From Arcobacter venerupis (GTDB lineage Bacteria; Campylobacterota; Campylobacteria; Campylobacterales; Arcobacteraceae), in contig NZ_CP053840.1 of the NCBI RefSeq assembly GCF_013201665.1, positions 1,302,001-1,366,000 of the forward strand: 64,000 nt of DNA, written 5' to 3'. The notes under the pieces are model-generated. The model was not told the origin of the DNA. It did no database searches and saw only the letters and a list, made by a program, of their open reading frames with translations. This document shows positions 53,207 through 62,798 of the stretch, one piece after another (the first letter of the stretch is position 1; each line of letters opens with the position of its first letter). The position numbers and the translations under genes were made by a program.

Positions 53207-54313
53207 ATGCGTTTATTTGATAAAAGAATTATTTCCCATTTTGATTATTTGTTAATAATATATGTTTTACCTTTGATATTCATATCATACCATTTAATTG
53301 GTGAAACAAACGAAAGATTAGCTAACAAACAATTAGTATATTATGTAATTTCAATTTTTGTGTTTATTGGTGTTTTCATTTTACCTATAAGAAAAAAAAT
53401 TAGAATTATTCCATTTTTATATTGGCTTAGTATTATATTATTACTTGCAGTTGAATTTGTTGGTGTTACAAAATTAGGAGCAACAAGATGGTTGCCCATT
53501 CCTTTTCTTCATGCAACTATACAACCATCTGAATTAATAAAACCAACATTTATTTTGATGCTAGGATATTTAATTCATCATAAACCACCACCTAAAAATG
53601 GTTATAGTTTTTTAGACTTTTCTTATTTCTCATTTTATATATTATTGCCATTTTTATTAATTGCAAAAGAACCAGATTTAGGAACAGCGATGGTTTTACT
53701 TTTAGTAGGATATGGTATTTTATTTATTATTGGAGTAAATTGGAAAATTTGGGCTACTATTTTTATAGTAATTGGTATTGCTTCTCCCTTTATTTATACG
53801 TATTTAATAAAAGATTATCAGAAAAAAAGAATTACTGATTTTGTTTCAGAAGAACCAAGTTACCACGTTCAACAATCAATTATTGCAATTGGTTCAGGTG
53901 GACTTACTGGAAAACAAAGTGAAGAGGCAACTCAAACTCAATTGAAATTTTTGCCAATTTCAACAAGTGATTTTATTTTTGCATATTTTGTTGAAAGATA
54001 TGGATTTTTAGGTGCAATTGGATTGATATTTTTATATGCATTAATCATTATGCATTTACTTAGTATGAATTACTATTTTAAAGATGATTACGTCTTAAGA
54101 GTTTTTTCATCCGGATTAGGACTTCTAATATTTTTTAATATGAGTGTAAATATTTTAATGGTTATTGGTTTTGCACCAGTTGTTGGGCTTCCTTTACCTT
54201 TATTCTCTTATGGTGGAAGTTCTTTTATTAATTTCATTGTGACATTTGCAATTTTAGAAAATCTATTAGCATTTAGATATATGAATTTATATAATTATGA
54301 AAGAAAACTATAA
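53207..54313 (+). CDS. rodA: SEDS-family peptidoglycan glycosyltransferase RodA
   Basis: 368 residues with about ten TM helices. Hallmarks: GATRWLPIPFLHATIQPSELIK, the KEPDLGTA motif with the catalytic Asp, EEPSYHVQQSIIAIGSGGLTGK, FLPISTSDFIFAYFVERYG and LPLPLFSYGGSSF. It polymerises glycan strands for side-wall growth with PBP2. FtsW is the alternative, but length and the PLFSYGGSS context favour RodA. The start codon is close behind the divergent pseudouridine synthase gene. Downstream, a minus-strand gene converges 16 nt away. Confidence 0.88.
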   Translation: MRLFDKRIISHFDYLLIIYVLPLIFISYHLIGETNERLANKQLVYYVISIFVFIGVFILPIRKKIRIIPFLYWLSIILLLAVEFVGVTKLGATRWLPIPFLHATIQPSELIKPTFILMLGYLIHHKPPPKNGYSFLDFSYFSFYILLPFLLIAKEPDLGTAMVLLLVGYGILFIIGVNWKIWATIFIVIGIASPFIYTYLIKDYQKKRITDFVSEEPSYHVQQSIIAIGSGGLTGKQSEEATQTQLKFLPISTSDFIFAYFVERYGFLGAIGLIFLYALIIMHLLSMNYYFKDDYVLRVFSSGLGLLIFFNMSVNILMVIGFAPVVGLPLPLFSYGGSSFINFIVTFAILENLLAFRYMNLYNYERKL

Positions 54314-54329
54314 AGTAACAGGGAAAAAG

Positions 54330-55046
54330 TTAAATTCTCCCTTGTTTTTTCAGTACATCATTTAAAATATCTAAATCATAAATTGAATTTCCACATATTT
54401 TTTTGTCAGTTTTGATATTTAAAATTTCATTGTCTTTTTCATCCATATAAATATAATCTAAAGTATAATCTCTCTTTAATAAATCTAAACTACTTGGATC
54501 TTCGCATAAAGAGTCCTGGATTTGTTTTTTAAATTTGTTTTTTAAATTTTCATCTTCTAAATGAACTTCATTAAGTTGGTATTTGTAATGAATAATATGT
54601 TCATCTTTATAAATATCAACCAACGCTGTATTCATATCTACTTGAATAGGTAATTGTTCTTTAAAACTTTCTATTTCTTTTACTAAATTATAATCATCAT
54701 AAAAATAAAATTTACTAACTTCTATAAAAAAATTAATTGAAAAAAATAGGTTTATTGTTACGAGAACTTTTGATAAGAATGACCATAATTTAAAACCTTT
54801 ATATTTGTTTGCAGTTCTAAATATAGTTAAAAATATTCCAATAGCATAAATTGTAATTACAACATAAATAAATAACTCAACATAACTATCTTTATTTTGT
54901 GCATAAACACTATCCATAAATATTGTTTCAAAAAAAACTTCAATTAAAAATGTAATAAATATAAACCAAAACCAAAATACAACCCAAAGGGAAGTCTTTC
55001 CATTTAATAATTTATAAAAATAGTTTTTAGTGTCAGTTGTTGTCAT
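54330..55046 (-). CDS. hypothetical membrane protein
   Basis: 238 residues, not recognised. Three hydrophobic segments (~20-42, ~57-75, ~88-108) occupy the first half; the second half (~125-238) is a soluble alpha/beta region with two cysteines (SLCEDPSSLDLL, KKICGNSIYD) and the ligand-like pattern YTLDYIYMDEKDNEIL. The soluble half resembles small periplasmic lipoprotein-type domains, but this is an impression. It lies 8 nt behind the TonB-like gene and is likely co-transcribed. Confidence 0.6.
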   Translation of the reverse strand: MTTTDTKNYFYKLLNGKTSLWVVFWFWFIFITFLIEVFFETIFMDSVYAQNKDSYVELFIYVVITIYAIGIFLTIFRTANKYKGFKLWSFLSKVLVTINLFFSINFFIEVSKFYFYDDYNLVKEIESFKEQLPIQVDMNTALVDIYKDEHIIHYKYQLNEVHLEDENLKNKFKKQIQDSLCEDPSSLDLLKRDYTLDYIYMDEKDNEILNIKTDKKICGNSIYDLDILNDVLKKQGRI

Positions 55047-55054
55047 TCTTTTCC

Positions 55055-55840
55055 TTAGTATGTTCTATATTGTACATTGAATCTTAGTTTCGTTGATGTT
55101 TGAGGTTTTGGATAATCTTTATATGCAATTTCAATTAATTCTAGTGAATACTCATCTAAAACTGCATATCCAGAAGAGTCAATAACTCTCAAACCTGTAA
55201 TACTTCCATCGGGATGAAACATAAATTCTATAATATTTACGCCACCAATTTTAAGTTTTGCTGCAAGTGGTGGATAACCTAATCTATTTAAAACTCTTTG
55301 AGTAATAGTTTGAAAGTTATTTAGATTTTTTTCTAAATAAGCTTTTTGAACATTTGTGAATTTATCATATTCTTCCCCATATAATTTTTGAAGTTCATTT
55401 AAAATCTCTTTATTAATTGGTTGTTTTTGAGATAAAAAATCTTCTAAAGTTTTATCTTGAAGGGATTTTTCATTTACAATTTGCTCATTTAAAACTTTTT
55501 TTTGTAATTGTTTAGATTTTTCTATATCAATTTTCCTAATATTATCAGTTTTTTTCTCAATTGGTTTTTGAAGATTTTGCTTTTTAACTAGCTCTTTTTG
55601 AGGTTGTGGTAACTCAACCTTTTTTTCTATTTTATTTTCAACTTTTGGTTCAATTTTTTCTTGAATACTTTCATTTGGTATTGGATCTATTTTTTTTAGT
55701 TTTACAAATTTAACATCAGATTTTTTTAATACTTTTTCTTCTTTTTGATTATTTTTTACGAATTCATCATTCTTGTACTTCTTAAATAGGAAGAAATGTA
55801 AAGTTATTGAAATAATAAAGGCTAAGATAATAATTTTCAT
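55055..55840 (-). CDS. TonB-family energy transducer-like protein
   Basis: 261 residues from ATG 55840. One N-terminal TM (~2-16), a long Lys/Glu/Pro/Gln-rich periplasmic region (~25-180) and a C-terminal TonB domain (~185-261: LGYPPLAAKLKIGGVNIIEFMFHPDGSITGLRVIDSSGY, split by turns). It would couple the proton motive force to an outer-membrane receptor or act as a structural linker. No exbB/exbD genes are seen here. The start is placed by a TATAAT box 6 nt upstream; a longer in-frame start would read through that promoter. Confidence 0.8.
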   Translation of the reverse strand: MKIIILAFIISITLHFFLFKKYKNDEFVKNNQKEEKVLKKSDVKFVKLKKIDPIPNESIQEKIEPKVENKIEKKVELPQPQKELVKKQNLQKPIEKKTDNIRKIDIEKSKQLQKKVLNEQIVNEKSLQDKTLEDFLSQKQPINKEILNELQKLYGEEYDKFTNVQKAYLEKNLNNFQTITQRVLNRLGYPPLAAKLKIGGVNIIEFMFHPDGSITGLRVIDSSGYAVLDEYSLELIEIAYKDYPKPQTSTKLRFNVQYRTY

Positions 55841-55846
55841 AGCGCG

Positions 55847-55852
55847 ATTATA
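55847..55852 (-). promoter_or_regulatory. -10 box, leaderless promoter of TonB-like gene
   Basis: TATAAT, then CGCGCT (6 nt) and the ATG at 55840. It is the best example of the leaderless pattern in this window. Confidence 0.6.
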
Positions 55853-55853
55853 G

Positions 55854-55859
55854 TACAAT
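55854..55859 (+). promoter_or_regulatory. -10 box of hemL, next to divergent -10
   Basis: TACAAT one base to the right of the minus-strand TATAAT; leader ~24 nt including ribosome site AGGA. Confidence 0.45.
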
Positions 55860-55889
55860 TACACTAATAAATGATTAATAGGAATATGA

Positions 55890-57170
55890 ATGTTTGAAAA
55901 ATCTATAAATGCTTATGAAGAAGCAAAAAAAGTAATACCAGGTGGGGTTGATTCACCTGTTCGTGCTTTTAATAGTGTAGGAGGAACTCCTCCTTTTATT
56001 GCAAAAGGAGAGGGTGCTTATTTAATTGATATTGATGGAAATAAATATTTAGATTTTGTACAAAGTTGGGGCCCTCTTATTTTTGGACATTGTGATAAAG
56101 ATATTGAAGAAGCAGTAATTAAAACAGCAAAAAATGGTTTATCTTTTGGTGCACCAACAGTTTTAGAGACTGAACTAGCAAGTGAAATTGTTGAAATGTA
56201 CGATAATATTGATAAAGTTAGATTTGTAAGTTCTGGAACAGAAGCTACAATGAGTGCTATTAGACTTGCACGTGGAGTAACAGGAAAAAGTGATATTATA
56301 AAGTTTGAAGGTTGTTACCATGGACACTCTGATTCTTTACTTGTACAAGCAGGTTCTGGAATGGCAACTTGTGGAGCTCCAAGTAGTCCAGGTGTGCCAG
56401 CTGACTTAACAAAACATACACTTTTATGTGAATATAACAATATTGAAAATCTAAAAAAATGTTTTGCAGAAAGTTCTGATATTGCTTGTATTATTATAGA
56501 ACCAATAGCTGGGAATATGGGATTAATTCCTGCTGATATTGAATTTTTAGAAGCTTGTAGAAAATTATGTGATGAGAATGGTACTTTATTAATTTATGAT
56601 GAAGTTATGTCAGGGTTTAGAGCAAGTTTAACAGGGGCTAGCGGAATAGTTAGACCACAAGCTGATATTATTACTTTTGGAAAAGTAATTGGTGCTGGTA
56701 TGCCAGTTGGTGCTTTTGCCTCAAATAGTAAAATTATGTCACAATTAAGTCCAGAGGGAAAAATCTACCAAGCTGGAACATTAAGTGGAAATCCTGTTGC
56801 AATGGCTGCTGGACTTACAAGTTTGAGAAAACTAAAAGCTAATCCTGCTATTTACGATGAATTAACTGCAAAATCAACAAGATTAATGAATGGTTTAAAA
56901 GAAGTTGCAACAAAATATAATATTCCTTTTCAAACAACAGTAAGAGGAAGTATGTTTGGGTTTTTCTTTTGTGAAAAAGAACCTAAAAACTTTAAAGATG
57001 TTAATAACTGTGATTTTAAAAGATTCGCAACATTTCATAGAGAAATGATAAAAAGAGGTTTTTATTTTGCTTGTAGTCAATATGAGTTAGGATTTATCTC
57101 TACAGTTATTACAAATGAAGACATTGACGCTTGCATTAATGCAGCTAACGAAATTATGAAAAATTTATAA
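55890..57170 (+). CDS. hemL: glutamate-1-semialdehyde 2,1-aminomutase
   Basis: 426 residues, full length. [12 protein letters not shown]-like [18 protein letters not shown], the [14 protein letters not shown] loop and the PLP lysine in [15 protein letters not shown] (~265) are present, with [10 protein letters not shown] in the active site. It forms 5-aminolevulinate for haem synthesis in the C5 route. AGGA lies 6 nt before the ATG. ppnP follows after 12 nt. Confidence 0.94.
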   Translation: MFEKSINAYEEAKKVIPGGVDSPVRAFNSVGGTPPFIAKGEGAYLIDIDGNKYLDFVQSWGPLIFGHCDKDIEEAVIKTAKNGLSFGAPTVLETELASEIVEMYDNIDKVRFVSSGTEATMSAIRLARGVTGKSDIIKFEGCYHGHSDSLLVQAGSGMATCGAPSSPGVPADLTKHTLLCEYNNIENLKKCFAESSDIACIIIEPIAGNMGLIPADIEFLEACRKLCDENGTLLIYDEVMSGFRASLTGASGIVRPQADIITFGKVIGAGMPVGAFASNSKIMSQLSPEGKIYQAGTLSGNPVAMAAGLTSLRKLKANPAIYDELTAKSTRLMNGLKEVATKYNIPFQTTVRGSMFGFFFCEKEPKNFKDVNNCDFKRFATFHREMIKRGFYFACSQYELGFISTVITNEDIDACINAANEIMKNL

Positions 57171-57182
57171 AAAGGAAATTAA

Positions 57183-57500
57183 ATGCCAACTATTAAGAAT
57201 GTAGAATTAACAAAAAAAGCAAATATCTATTTTGATGGAAAAGTTACAAGTAGAGGTTTTGTTGATGAAAATGGAGTTAAAAAATCTTTAGGTATTATGA
57301 TGCCAGGTGAATATACTTTTGGTACAAATGAAGCAGAGCATATGGAGATTATTTCAGGAAAAGTTGAGATTTTAATTGCTTGTGGTGATAGTAACTGGGA
57401 AACAATAAATGGTGGAGAATATTTTGAAGTACCTGCAAATTGTAGTTTTGAAATAAAAGTTTTAGAAATAACAGATTATTGTTGTACATATATTGCATAA
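57183..57500 (+). CDS. ppnP: pyrimidine/purine nucleoside phosphorylase PpnP
   Basis: 105 residues, a cupin of the DUF1255/PpnP type. The motif GIMMPGEYTFGTNEAEHMEIISGKVE and the end FEIKVLEITDYCCTY are characteristic. It phosphorolyses nucleosides to free base and ribose-1-phosphate. AAGGAAA precedes the ATG. Confidence 0.9.
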   Translation: MPTIKNVELTKKANIYFDGKVTSRGFVDENGVKKSLGIMMPGEYTFGTNEAEHMEIISGKVEILIACGDSNWETINGGEYFEVPANCSFEIKVLEITDYCCTYIA

Positions 57501-57514
57501 TTTTGGCTAATTAA

Positions 57515-57829
57515 ATGGATAATCAAAATAACAATAAACCAAAACACCAAGATAAAGTTATCGCTTTAGATAACTTATCTTTAGGAATTTCAATTGTTGC
57601 TGCAATTATAATAGGTTTTGGTATTGGATATGGTTTAAAACAATTAACTGGATATACATGGACCTTATGGCTTGGTATTGCTTGGGGGATTGCAGCTGCT
57701 ATTATGAATGTATATAGAGCATATAAAAGAGCTCAAAAAGAGTTTGAGGGTATGGAAAATGACCCGAGATATGCTTATAGAGCAAAACATGGAGATAAAT
57801 CTTTTGATAAAGATGATGATGAAGATTAA
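57515..57829 (+). CDS. AtpZ/AtpI-like ATP synthase accessory membrane protein
   Basis: 104 residues. Two TM helices (~24-46 and ~52-71) with the motif IGFGIGYGLKQLTGYTWTLWLGIAWGIAAAI, split here by a short loop, and an acidic C-terminus (KSFDKDDDED). AtpZ/AtpI proteins assist assembly or Mg2+ supply of F-type ATP synthase. No atp operon is nearby. The C-terminus overlaps the next gene by 11 nt. Confidence 0.65.
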   Translation: MDNQNNNKPKHQDKVIALDNLSLGISIVAAIIIGFGIGYGLKQLTGYTWTLWLGIAWGIAAAIMNVYRAYKRAQKEFEGMENDPRYAYRAKHGDKSFDKDDDED

Positions 57830-58370
57830 TCCAGAAATATTAAAATTTGCAAAGGTCTTTATTCTTTTAGACCTTTGTATGATAATTTATTCTTTAATAT
57901 TTCAAAGTAATTTATGGTTTTTAAATACTCAAGTTGCATTTTTTTCTTCAATATTAATTACTATAGCTACTTTTTTATCTTATAAAACAAATATCGAAAA
58001 TAGATTATCAAATATTGACTTAACTAAAATAAATGAAGGTGTTGATAGGGATAAAATTGATGAGATAGATGATCCTTATGATTTATATACGCAATATAAA
58101 GAGATACCAGAAGATGAATTAACAAGTGAAAAAATAAAAGAAATTTTAAATAATGAGAAATCAAAAGTAAAAAGAAACTCTTTTAAAAATACTCTTTTTT
58201 CAGCAAGTGGATTTTTATCAATTTATAGAGTTTTAGGTTATGGGATTTTAATATTTGGTTTTTTTGCTTTAAATAATAATAAGATTTTTCTACCAATTGC
58301 TTTTTTAATTGGATTAGGAATTGTTCCTCTTGGAGTTTTATTTTCAAAGCTTATTGAAAAAAAGCTTTGA
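57819..58370 (+). CDS. hypothetical membrane protein, four TM
   Basis: 183 residues from ATG 57819; upstream in-frame ATGs would sit deep in the AtpZ-like gene. Four predicted TM helices (~9-27, ~37-56, ~131-152, ~158-178), separated by a long acidic middle segment (RDKIDEIDDPYDLYTQYKEIPEDELTSEK, 76-105). No family recognised. Translationally coupled to the AtpZ-like gene and ending at a palindrome. Confidence 0.65.
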   Translation: MKINPEILKFAKVFILLDLCMIIYSLIFQSNLWFLNTQVAFFSSILITIATFLSYKTNIENRLSNIDLTKINEGVDRDKIDEIDDPYDLYTQYKEIPEDELTSEKIKEILNNEKSKVKRNSFKNTLFSASGFLSIYRVLGYGILIFGFFALNNNKIFLPIAFLIGLGIVPLGVLFSKLIEKKL

Positions 58371-58373
58371 AAA
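58341..58373. terminator. inverted repeat between convergent genes
   Basis: TTTTCAAAGCTT / AAGCTTTGAAAA, a perfect 12-bp stem with 9-nt loop at the 3' end of the four-TM gene and just beyond the stop of the minus-strand gene. No strong T-run. Confidence 0.4.
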
Positions 58374-58374
58374 T

Positions 58375-59055
58375 TTAGAGAATTAAAGGTAAATCAATAG
58401 TTACCTTATTCTCATCAGAAGTTAAAATAAAAGAGTTATTATCTTTTATATTTAACGATGAAAAATCATTTTTCTCATTCGAAAATATTTCAACACTTAT
58501 CAAAGAGTATTTTTTATTATCAATTTTAATATATTCACCAATTTTTAATAAAATAGAACATGTAACATTGTTTTTATCTTTAAAAACTTCAAAAACACCA
58601 TTTAATGTTTTTATAAATGAACTAGCATCTAATTTAAATTCAGGAATAGAAGGATCATAATTTTTTGTAAAATTAATATCATTTTTTATTTTACTTGTAG
58701 AAATTGCTAAATCAACTAAAGTAAAAATGTTTGTAGTATTTATATTTTTTATATTAAGGTTTGACTCTTTTTTAACCATAGCACTTTTATAAAGTTTCAT
58801 ATGGATTTCATCTTCATTTTCATACATTACAGTTACTGCATAAAAAGTATAATTTTTAATATTTAAGTCAATATAAGATGTTTGCGCCCCAAATGTTTTT
58901 GGGGCGTATGTTAAAGCTAAATCAAAAAGCTCTTTTTGTTTTATTCTATTTAATAAGAATTGAGCTTCTGAATTAGAATAGATAATTTTTGCAGTTGATG
59001 AAAAAGATAAAATAGGATTTAAATCTAATTCAACCCACTCTTCAAAAAAACTCAT
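58375..59055 (-). CDS. PAS/histidine-kinase-like protein linked to rpoD, no recognised ATP site
   Basis: 226 residues. The N-terminal ~100 residues look PAS-like (LDLNPILSFSSTAKIIYSNSEAQFLL, LYKSAMVKKE). The second part recalls the helical N-box region of sensor kinases (LVDLAISTSKIKNDINFTKNYD then a KLNGVFEVFKDK-type helix) and a beta-strand tail, but the G1/G2 glycine boxes of a kinase are missing. It lies 4 nt after rpoD and is expected on the same mRNA. Function unknown; a degenerate kinase or anti-sigma-like role is speculation. Confidence 0.5.
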   Translation of the reverse strand: MSFFEEWVELDLNPILSFSSTAKIIYSNSEAQFLLNRIKQKELFDLALTYAPKTFGAQTSYIDLNIKNYTFYAVTVMYENEDEIHMKLYKSAMVKKESNLNIKNINTTNIFTLVDLAISTSKIKNDINFTKNYDPSIPEFKLDASSFIKTLNGVFEVFKDKNNVTCSILLKIGEYIKIDNKKYSLISVEIFSNEKNDFSSLNIKDNNSFILTSDENKVTIDLPLIL

Positions 59056-59059
59056 AATT

Positions 59060-60946
59060 CTAACTTTCTACGTAGTTTTTAAGATTTTTACCTACTTTTG
59101 GATGCTTTAATTTCTTAATAGCACTTGATTCAATTTGTCTAACTCTCTCTCTTGTTACTGAAAGTTCTTTTCCAATCTCTTCTAATGTTCTATCACTTGC
59201 ATCTTCCATAAGACCAAATCTCATTCTAATTACTGCTTGTTCTCTTTCATTTAATTGACCTAGGATTTGATCAATTTGACCTTGTAAATCTTCTTTCATG
59301 ATATTATCAACTGGTGTTGGAGCTTTTTCATCAGGAACGAAATCTCCAAATTTACCATCATCATCGCTTCCAATTGGAGCTTCAAGTGAAACTGGTTCTT
59401 TTGTAATTTTGATTACTTGTTTAACTTTATCAACAGGAAGCCCAACTTCTTTTGCAATTTCATCTACATCTGGCTCTTTCCCATTTTCTTGAATACCTTT
59501 TCTGATGATTTTATTGATTCTATTAATAGTTTCAATCATGTGAATAGGAATTCTAATTGTTCTTGCTTGATCTGCAATTGCTCTTGAAATTGCTTGTCTA
59601 ATCCACCAAGTTGCATAAGTAGAGAATTTATAACCCTTTTTATACTCAAATTTATCAACAGCTTTCATTAATCCAATATTACCTTCTTGAATTAAGTCAA
59701 GGAATGGTAAACCTCTATTTGTATATCTTTTTGCAATAGATACAACAAGTCTTAGATTTGATTTTGCCATTCTTGTTTTTGAAGTATCAGTTATTTGTTT
59801 ACCTCTTTTGATTTGTTCAAGAACATCTTTTAACTCTTCTGGTGCTAAATCAAAACCACCTTTTGAAGCTTCTTTTGTTTGGAAAAGTTTTTTTATTTCC
59901 ATATAAGAAGAAACCATAGTTGCTTCTGGAACCATTGATGTAATTTGAGCTTTTGTTAAATTTACAATGTTATCTAAAATCTTCTTGTGATTTTTTAATA
60001 GTGTTTCATTAAATAAAGGTAATTTATACTCTAATCTTTTTAATTCACCATCAAAACCTGTATCAGATTTTAAAGCTGTTTCCATAGCTTTTACTATTTC
60101 TGTAATTAATTTAGAAGTTGGTCCTAAATCAAGTAAAGCTTCTTTTAAAATTTTCTTTTTAAATGCAACCGCAAGATTAAAAGTCATTTGATCTGTTTCG
60201 TCATCTGATTTTGCAGTCTCTTTTGCAGCAAATTTAAGCCAATCTTTTTTAGCTTTTTCAAGTATTTTAAATGCTTCAATAATAGTTTGCGCTCTTTTAT
60301 CAAGTTTTTTTAATTTTTTAGCACTATTTTTTTCACTATCCTCTTCATCTGAAGAGTCGGAATCGTCATCATCATCTACAACTTCATCTTCGATATCATC
60401 TTCTTCTTCATTTTCAGAATCATCATCATCAAAATTTCTAAATAACTCTTTTACTTTTCTTTCTCTATTTACTAAAGGTTCTTTATATTCTAAAATGAAA
60501 TCTATTAAGTAAGGTACATAACAAATAGCATCAAGAATAATATCTTCACCCATTTCAATTCTTTTAGAGATTTCAATCTCTTCTTCTTTAGTGAGTAATG
60601 GAATTTGACCCATTTCTCTTAAATACATTCTAACAGGTGAATCTGATCTTGACCACTCAAGTAACTCTTTATTTTTTAATAAATCGTAAACATCATCTTC
60701 ATTTTCTATTAACTTTTCTCTTAATTCTTTTCTTTTTTTAGCTTCTTCGGCATTCATTCTTTTTGCTTGTTCTTGAGAACTAATTACAGTAACATTACAT
60801 AACTGTATTAAAGCTAGAAGTTTTTTGATGTTTGGACCAGAAGGTGCTTTTGGAAAGATTTTAATAATTTTTTCGTAAGTAAGTACTGAATCTTTGTACT
60901 CTTTTACTAATTGCTCGATAGTTTTATTTATATCTTTTACGCTCAT
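59060..60946 (-). CDS. rpoD: RNA polymerase primary sigma factor RpoD
   Basis: 628 residues. Region 1.2/2 shows [25 protein letters not shown], then a long non-conserved region with an acidic stretch of Asp/Glu (~183-215). Region 2.3-2.4: [32 protein letters not shown]. Region 4.2 [24 protein letters not shown]-type [20 protein letters not shown] near the C-terminus. It is the housekeeping sigma. A TATAAT at 60983-60988 on the minus strand provides a promoter with a ~30-nt leader. Confidence 0.95.
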   Translation of the reverse strand: MSVKDINKTIEQLVKEYKDSVLTYEKIIKIFPKAPSGPNIKKLLALIQLCNVTVISSQEQAKRMNAEEAKKRKELREKLIENEDDVYDLLKNKELLEWSRSDSPVRMYLREMGQIPLLTKEEEIEISKRIEMGEDIILDAICYVPYLIDFILEYKEPLVNRERKVKELFRNFDDDDSENEEEDDIEDEVVDDDDDSDSSDEEDSEKNSAKKLKKLDKRAQTIIEAFKILEKAKKDWLKFAAKETAKSDDETDQMTFNLAVAFKKKILKEALLDLGPTSKLITEIVKAMETALKSDTGFDGELKRLEYKLPLFNETLLKNHKKILDNIVNLTKAQITSMVPEATMVSSYMEIKKLFQTKEASKGGFDLAPEELKDVLEQIKRGKQITDTSKTRMAKSNLRLVVSIAKRYTNRGLPFLDLIQEGNIGLMKAVDKFEYKKGYKFSTYATWWIRQAISRAIADQARTIRIPIHMIETINRINKIIRKGIQENGKEPDVDEIAKEVGLPVDKVKQVIKITKEPVSLEAPIGSDDDGKFGDFVPDEKAPTPVDNIMKEDLQGQIDQILGQLNEREQAVIRMRFGLMEDASDRTLEEIGKELSVTRERVRQIESSAIKKLKHPKVGKNLKNYVES

Positions 60947-60982
60947 TGTATTAGGGAATCCTCTTTTCTAAGATGGTCGGAT

Positions 60983-60988
60983 ATTATA
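60983..60988 (-). promoter_or_regulatory. -10 box of rpoD
   Basis: TATAAT in GGGTATAATATCC, ~37 nt before the rpoD ATG. Confidence 0.5.
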
Positions 60989-61052
60989 CCCAAAATAGTT
61001 AAACATTTAATTAAAAAAAAGGTATTTAAACAAATATTACTGAAAAATTGGC

Positions 61053-61058
61053 TAAAAT
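61053..61058 (+). promoter_or_regulatory. -10 box of leuDB
   Basis: TAAAAT in GGCTAAAATGCC; leader ~57 nt before the leuD ATG. The leader contains no obvious Leu-rich leader peptide. Confidence 0.45.
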
Positions 61059-61121
61059 GCCTTTTTTTTGAAAATAATATTTAATGAATTTTTAAATTTG
61101 TTAAATTCAAGGATATATAAT

Positions 61122-61625
61122 ATGAATAAAATAACTGGAAAAGTATGGAATTTTGGGGCGAATATTGACACAGATGTTATTATTGCAGCTAGATATTTAA
61201 ATAGTTCAGATCCTGAACATTTAGCAAAATATGTTATGGAAGATGCTGATCCTGATTTTCCAAAAAAGTTACAAAGAGGTGATATTATAGTTGCAGGTGA
61301 AAATTTTGGATGTGGTTCAAGTAGAGAACATGCTCCAATAGCACTTAAAGCTGCTGGAGTTGCTGCTGTTGTTGCGCCATCATTTGCAAGAATTTTTTAT
61401 AGAAATGCTTTTAATATGGGTTTACCAATATTTGAATTACCAGAATCTTTAGAAATTAAAGAGGGTGACGAAATTTCAATAGATTTAGATAATGGTAAAA
61501 TTATAAATAATACAACAAATAAAACTTATGACTTTACTGCTATCCCTCCTTTTATGCAAGAATTAATTGCTGCAGGTGGATTAATTAATTACGCAAAAGC
61601 TGAAATGGGAAGAGGAGATAAATAA
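61122..61625 (+). CDS. leuD: 3-isopropylmalate dehydratase small subunit LeuD
   Basis: 167 residues from ATG 61122, selected for AAGGA 8-9 nt upstream; an earlier in-frame TTG has no site. [22 protein letters not shown] and [22 protein letters not shown] are the LeuD signatures. It isomerises 2- to 3-isopropylmalate together with LeuC, which is not in the window. The short small-subunit form matches the archaeal/epsilon type. Stop overlaps leuB start by one base. Confidence 0.92.
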   Translation: MNKITGKVWNFGANIDTDVIIAARYLNSSDPEHLAKYVMEDADPDFPKKLQRGDIIVAGENFGCGSSREHAPIALKAAGVAAVVAPSFARIFYRNAFNMGLPIFELPESLEIKEGDEISIDLDNGKIINNTTNKTYDFTAIPPFMQELIAAGGLINYAKAEMGRGDK

Positions 61626-62692
61626 TGAGTAATTATAAAATATCAGTAATTAAAGGTGATGGAATAGGTCCAGAAATCGTTGATGAAGCAATAAAAGTAT
61701 TAAACGCTGTTTCTAAAAAATGTAGTTTTGAATTATCTTATAAAGAGTATTTAATGGGTGGTATTGCTATTGATACTACGGGTGTTCCTCTTCCACAAGA
61801 AACAGTTGACGGTGTTTTAGATTCTGATGCTTGTCTATTTGGTTCAATTGGTGGAGAAAAATGGGATACTTTACCAAGAGAATTAAGACCTGAAACTGGA
61901 CTTTTAAAGTTTAGAGAAGAGATGGGTGTTTATGCAAATCTTAGACCTGCTATTGTTTATGATGAATTAGTTAATGCTTCAACACTAAAACCTGAAGTAA
62001 TTAAGGGTTGTGATATTATGGTAGTTCGTGAGTTAATTGGTGGGATTTACTTTGGTCAACCAAGAGCGAATGATGGATTTAAAGCTTATAACACAATGGT
62101 TTATACAAAACCAGAAATTGTAAGAATTGGTAAACAAGCATTTGAATTGGCAATGAAAAGAGATAAAAGAGTTTGTTCTGTTGATAAAGCAAATGTTTTA
62201 GAAGTTTCTCAACTTTGGAGAGATACTATGAATGAATTATCAAAAGATTATCCAGAAGTTACACTTTCTCATATGTATGTAGATAATGCAGCTATGCAAC
62301 TTGTAAGAAACCCAAAACAATTTGATGTTATTGTAACAGGAAATATTTTTGGAGATATTCTTTCTGATACAGCTTCAATGGTTGTTGGTTCAATTGGATT
62401 ATTGCCATCAGCTTCAACAGGAGATAAAACTGCAATTTATGAGCCAATTCATGGATCAGCTCCAGATATTGCAGGAATGGGAATAGCAAATCCAATAGCA
62501 ACAATTCTAAGTGCTTCAATGATGTTAAGATACTCTTTAAATGAAATTAAAGCAGCAGATATGATAGAAGATGCAATAAAAGCAGCATTAAAAGATGGTT
62601 ATAGAACAAAAGATTTAGCTTCATTTGATGCTAAGGAAGTTTTAAATACTACTGCTATGGGCGATTTAATCGTTAAATATATAAACAAATAA
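61625..62692 (+). CDS. leuB: 3-isopropylmalate dehydrogenase LeuB
   Basis: 355 residues. [42 protein letters not shown] and the metal/NAD motif [25 protein letters not shown] are diagnostic. It oxidatively decarboxylates 3-isopropylmalate in leucine synthesis. Coupled to leuD; a terminator follows within 2 nt. Confidence 0.95.
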   Translation: MSNYKISVIKGDGIGPEIVDEAIKVLNAVSKKCSFELSYKEYLMGGIAIDTTGVPLPQETVDGVLDSDACLFGSIGGEKWDTLPRELRPETGLLKFREEMGVYANLRPAIVYDELVNASTLKPEVIKGCDIMVVRELIGGIYFGQPRANDGFKAYNTMVYTKPEIVRIGKQAFELAMKRDKRVCSVDKANVLEVSQLWRDTMNELSKDYPEVTLSHMYVDNAAMQLVRNPKQFDVIVTGNIFGDILSDTASMVVGSIGLLPSASTGDKTAIYEPIHGSAPDIAGMGIANPIATILSASMMLRYSLNEIKAADMIEDAIKAALKDGYRTKDLASFDAKEVLNTTAMGDLIVKYINK

Positions 62693-62693
62693 T

Positions 62694-62717
62694 AAAGAGA
62701 GCTTTGCTCTTTTTATT
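62694..62717 (+). terminator. terminator after leuB
   Basis: AAAGAGAGC-TTT-GCTCTTTTT with a T-run; a compact stem-loop. Confidence 0.7.
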
Positions 62718-62773
62718 TCCTTTAAATTAAATAATAACTACTTTAAATATAATTAACATTTACTATGATAAGA

Positions 62774-62779
62774 TAAAAT
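62774..62779 (+). promoter_or_regulatory. -10 box of DHH phosphoesterase gene
   Basis: TAAAAT in GATAAAATC, ~20 nt before the ATG; short leader with GGTGA ribosome site. Confidence 0.4.
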
Positions 62780-62798
62780 CAAAAATTTGGTGATAAAT

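Noticed and set aside
58341-58373. Strong bidirectional terminator
   Set aside because: The stem is perfect, but neither side has a T-run, so it is kept only as a weak inverted repeat.
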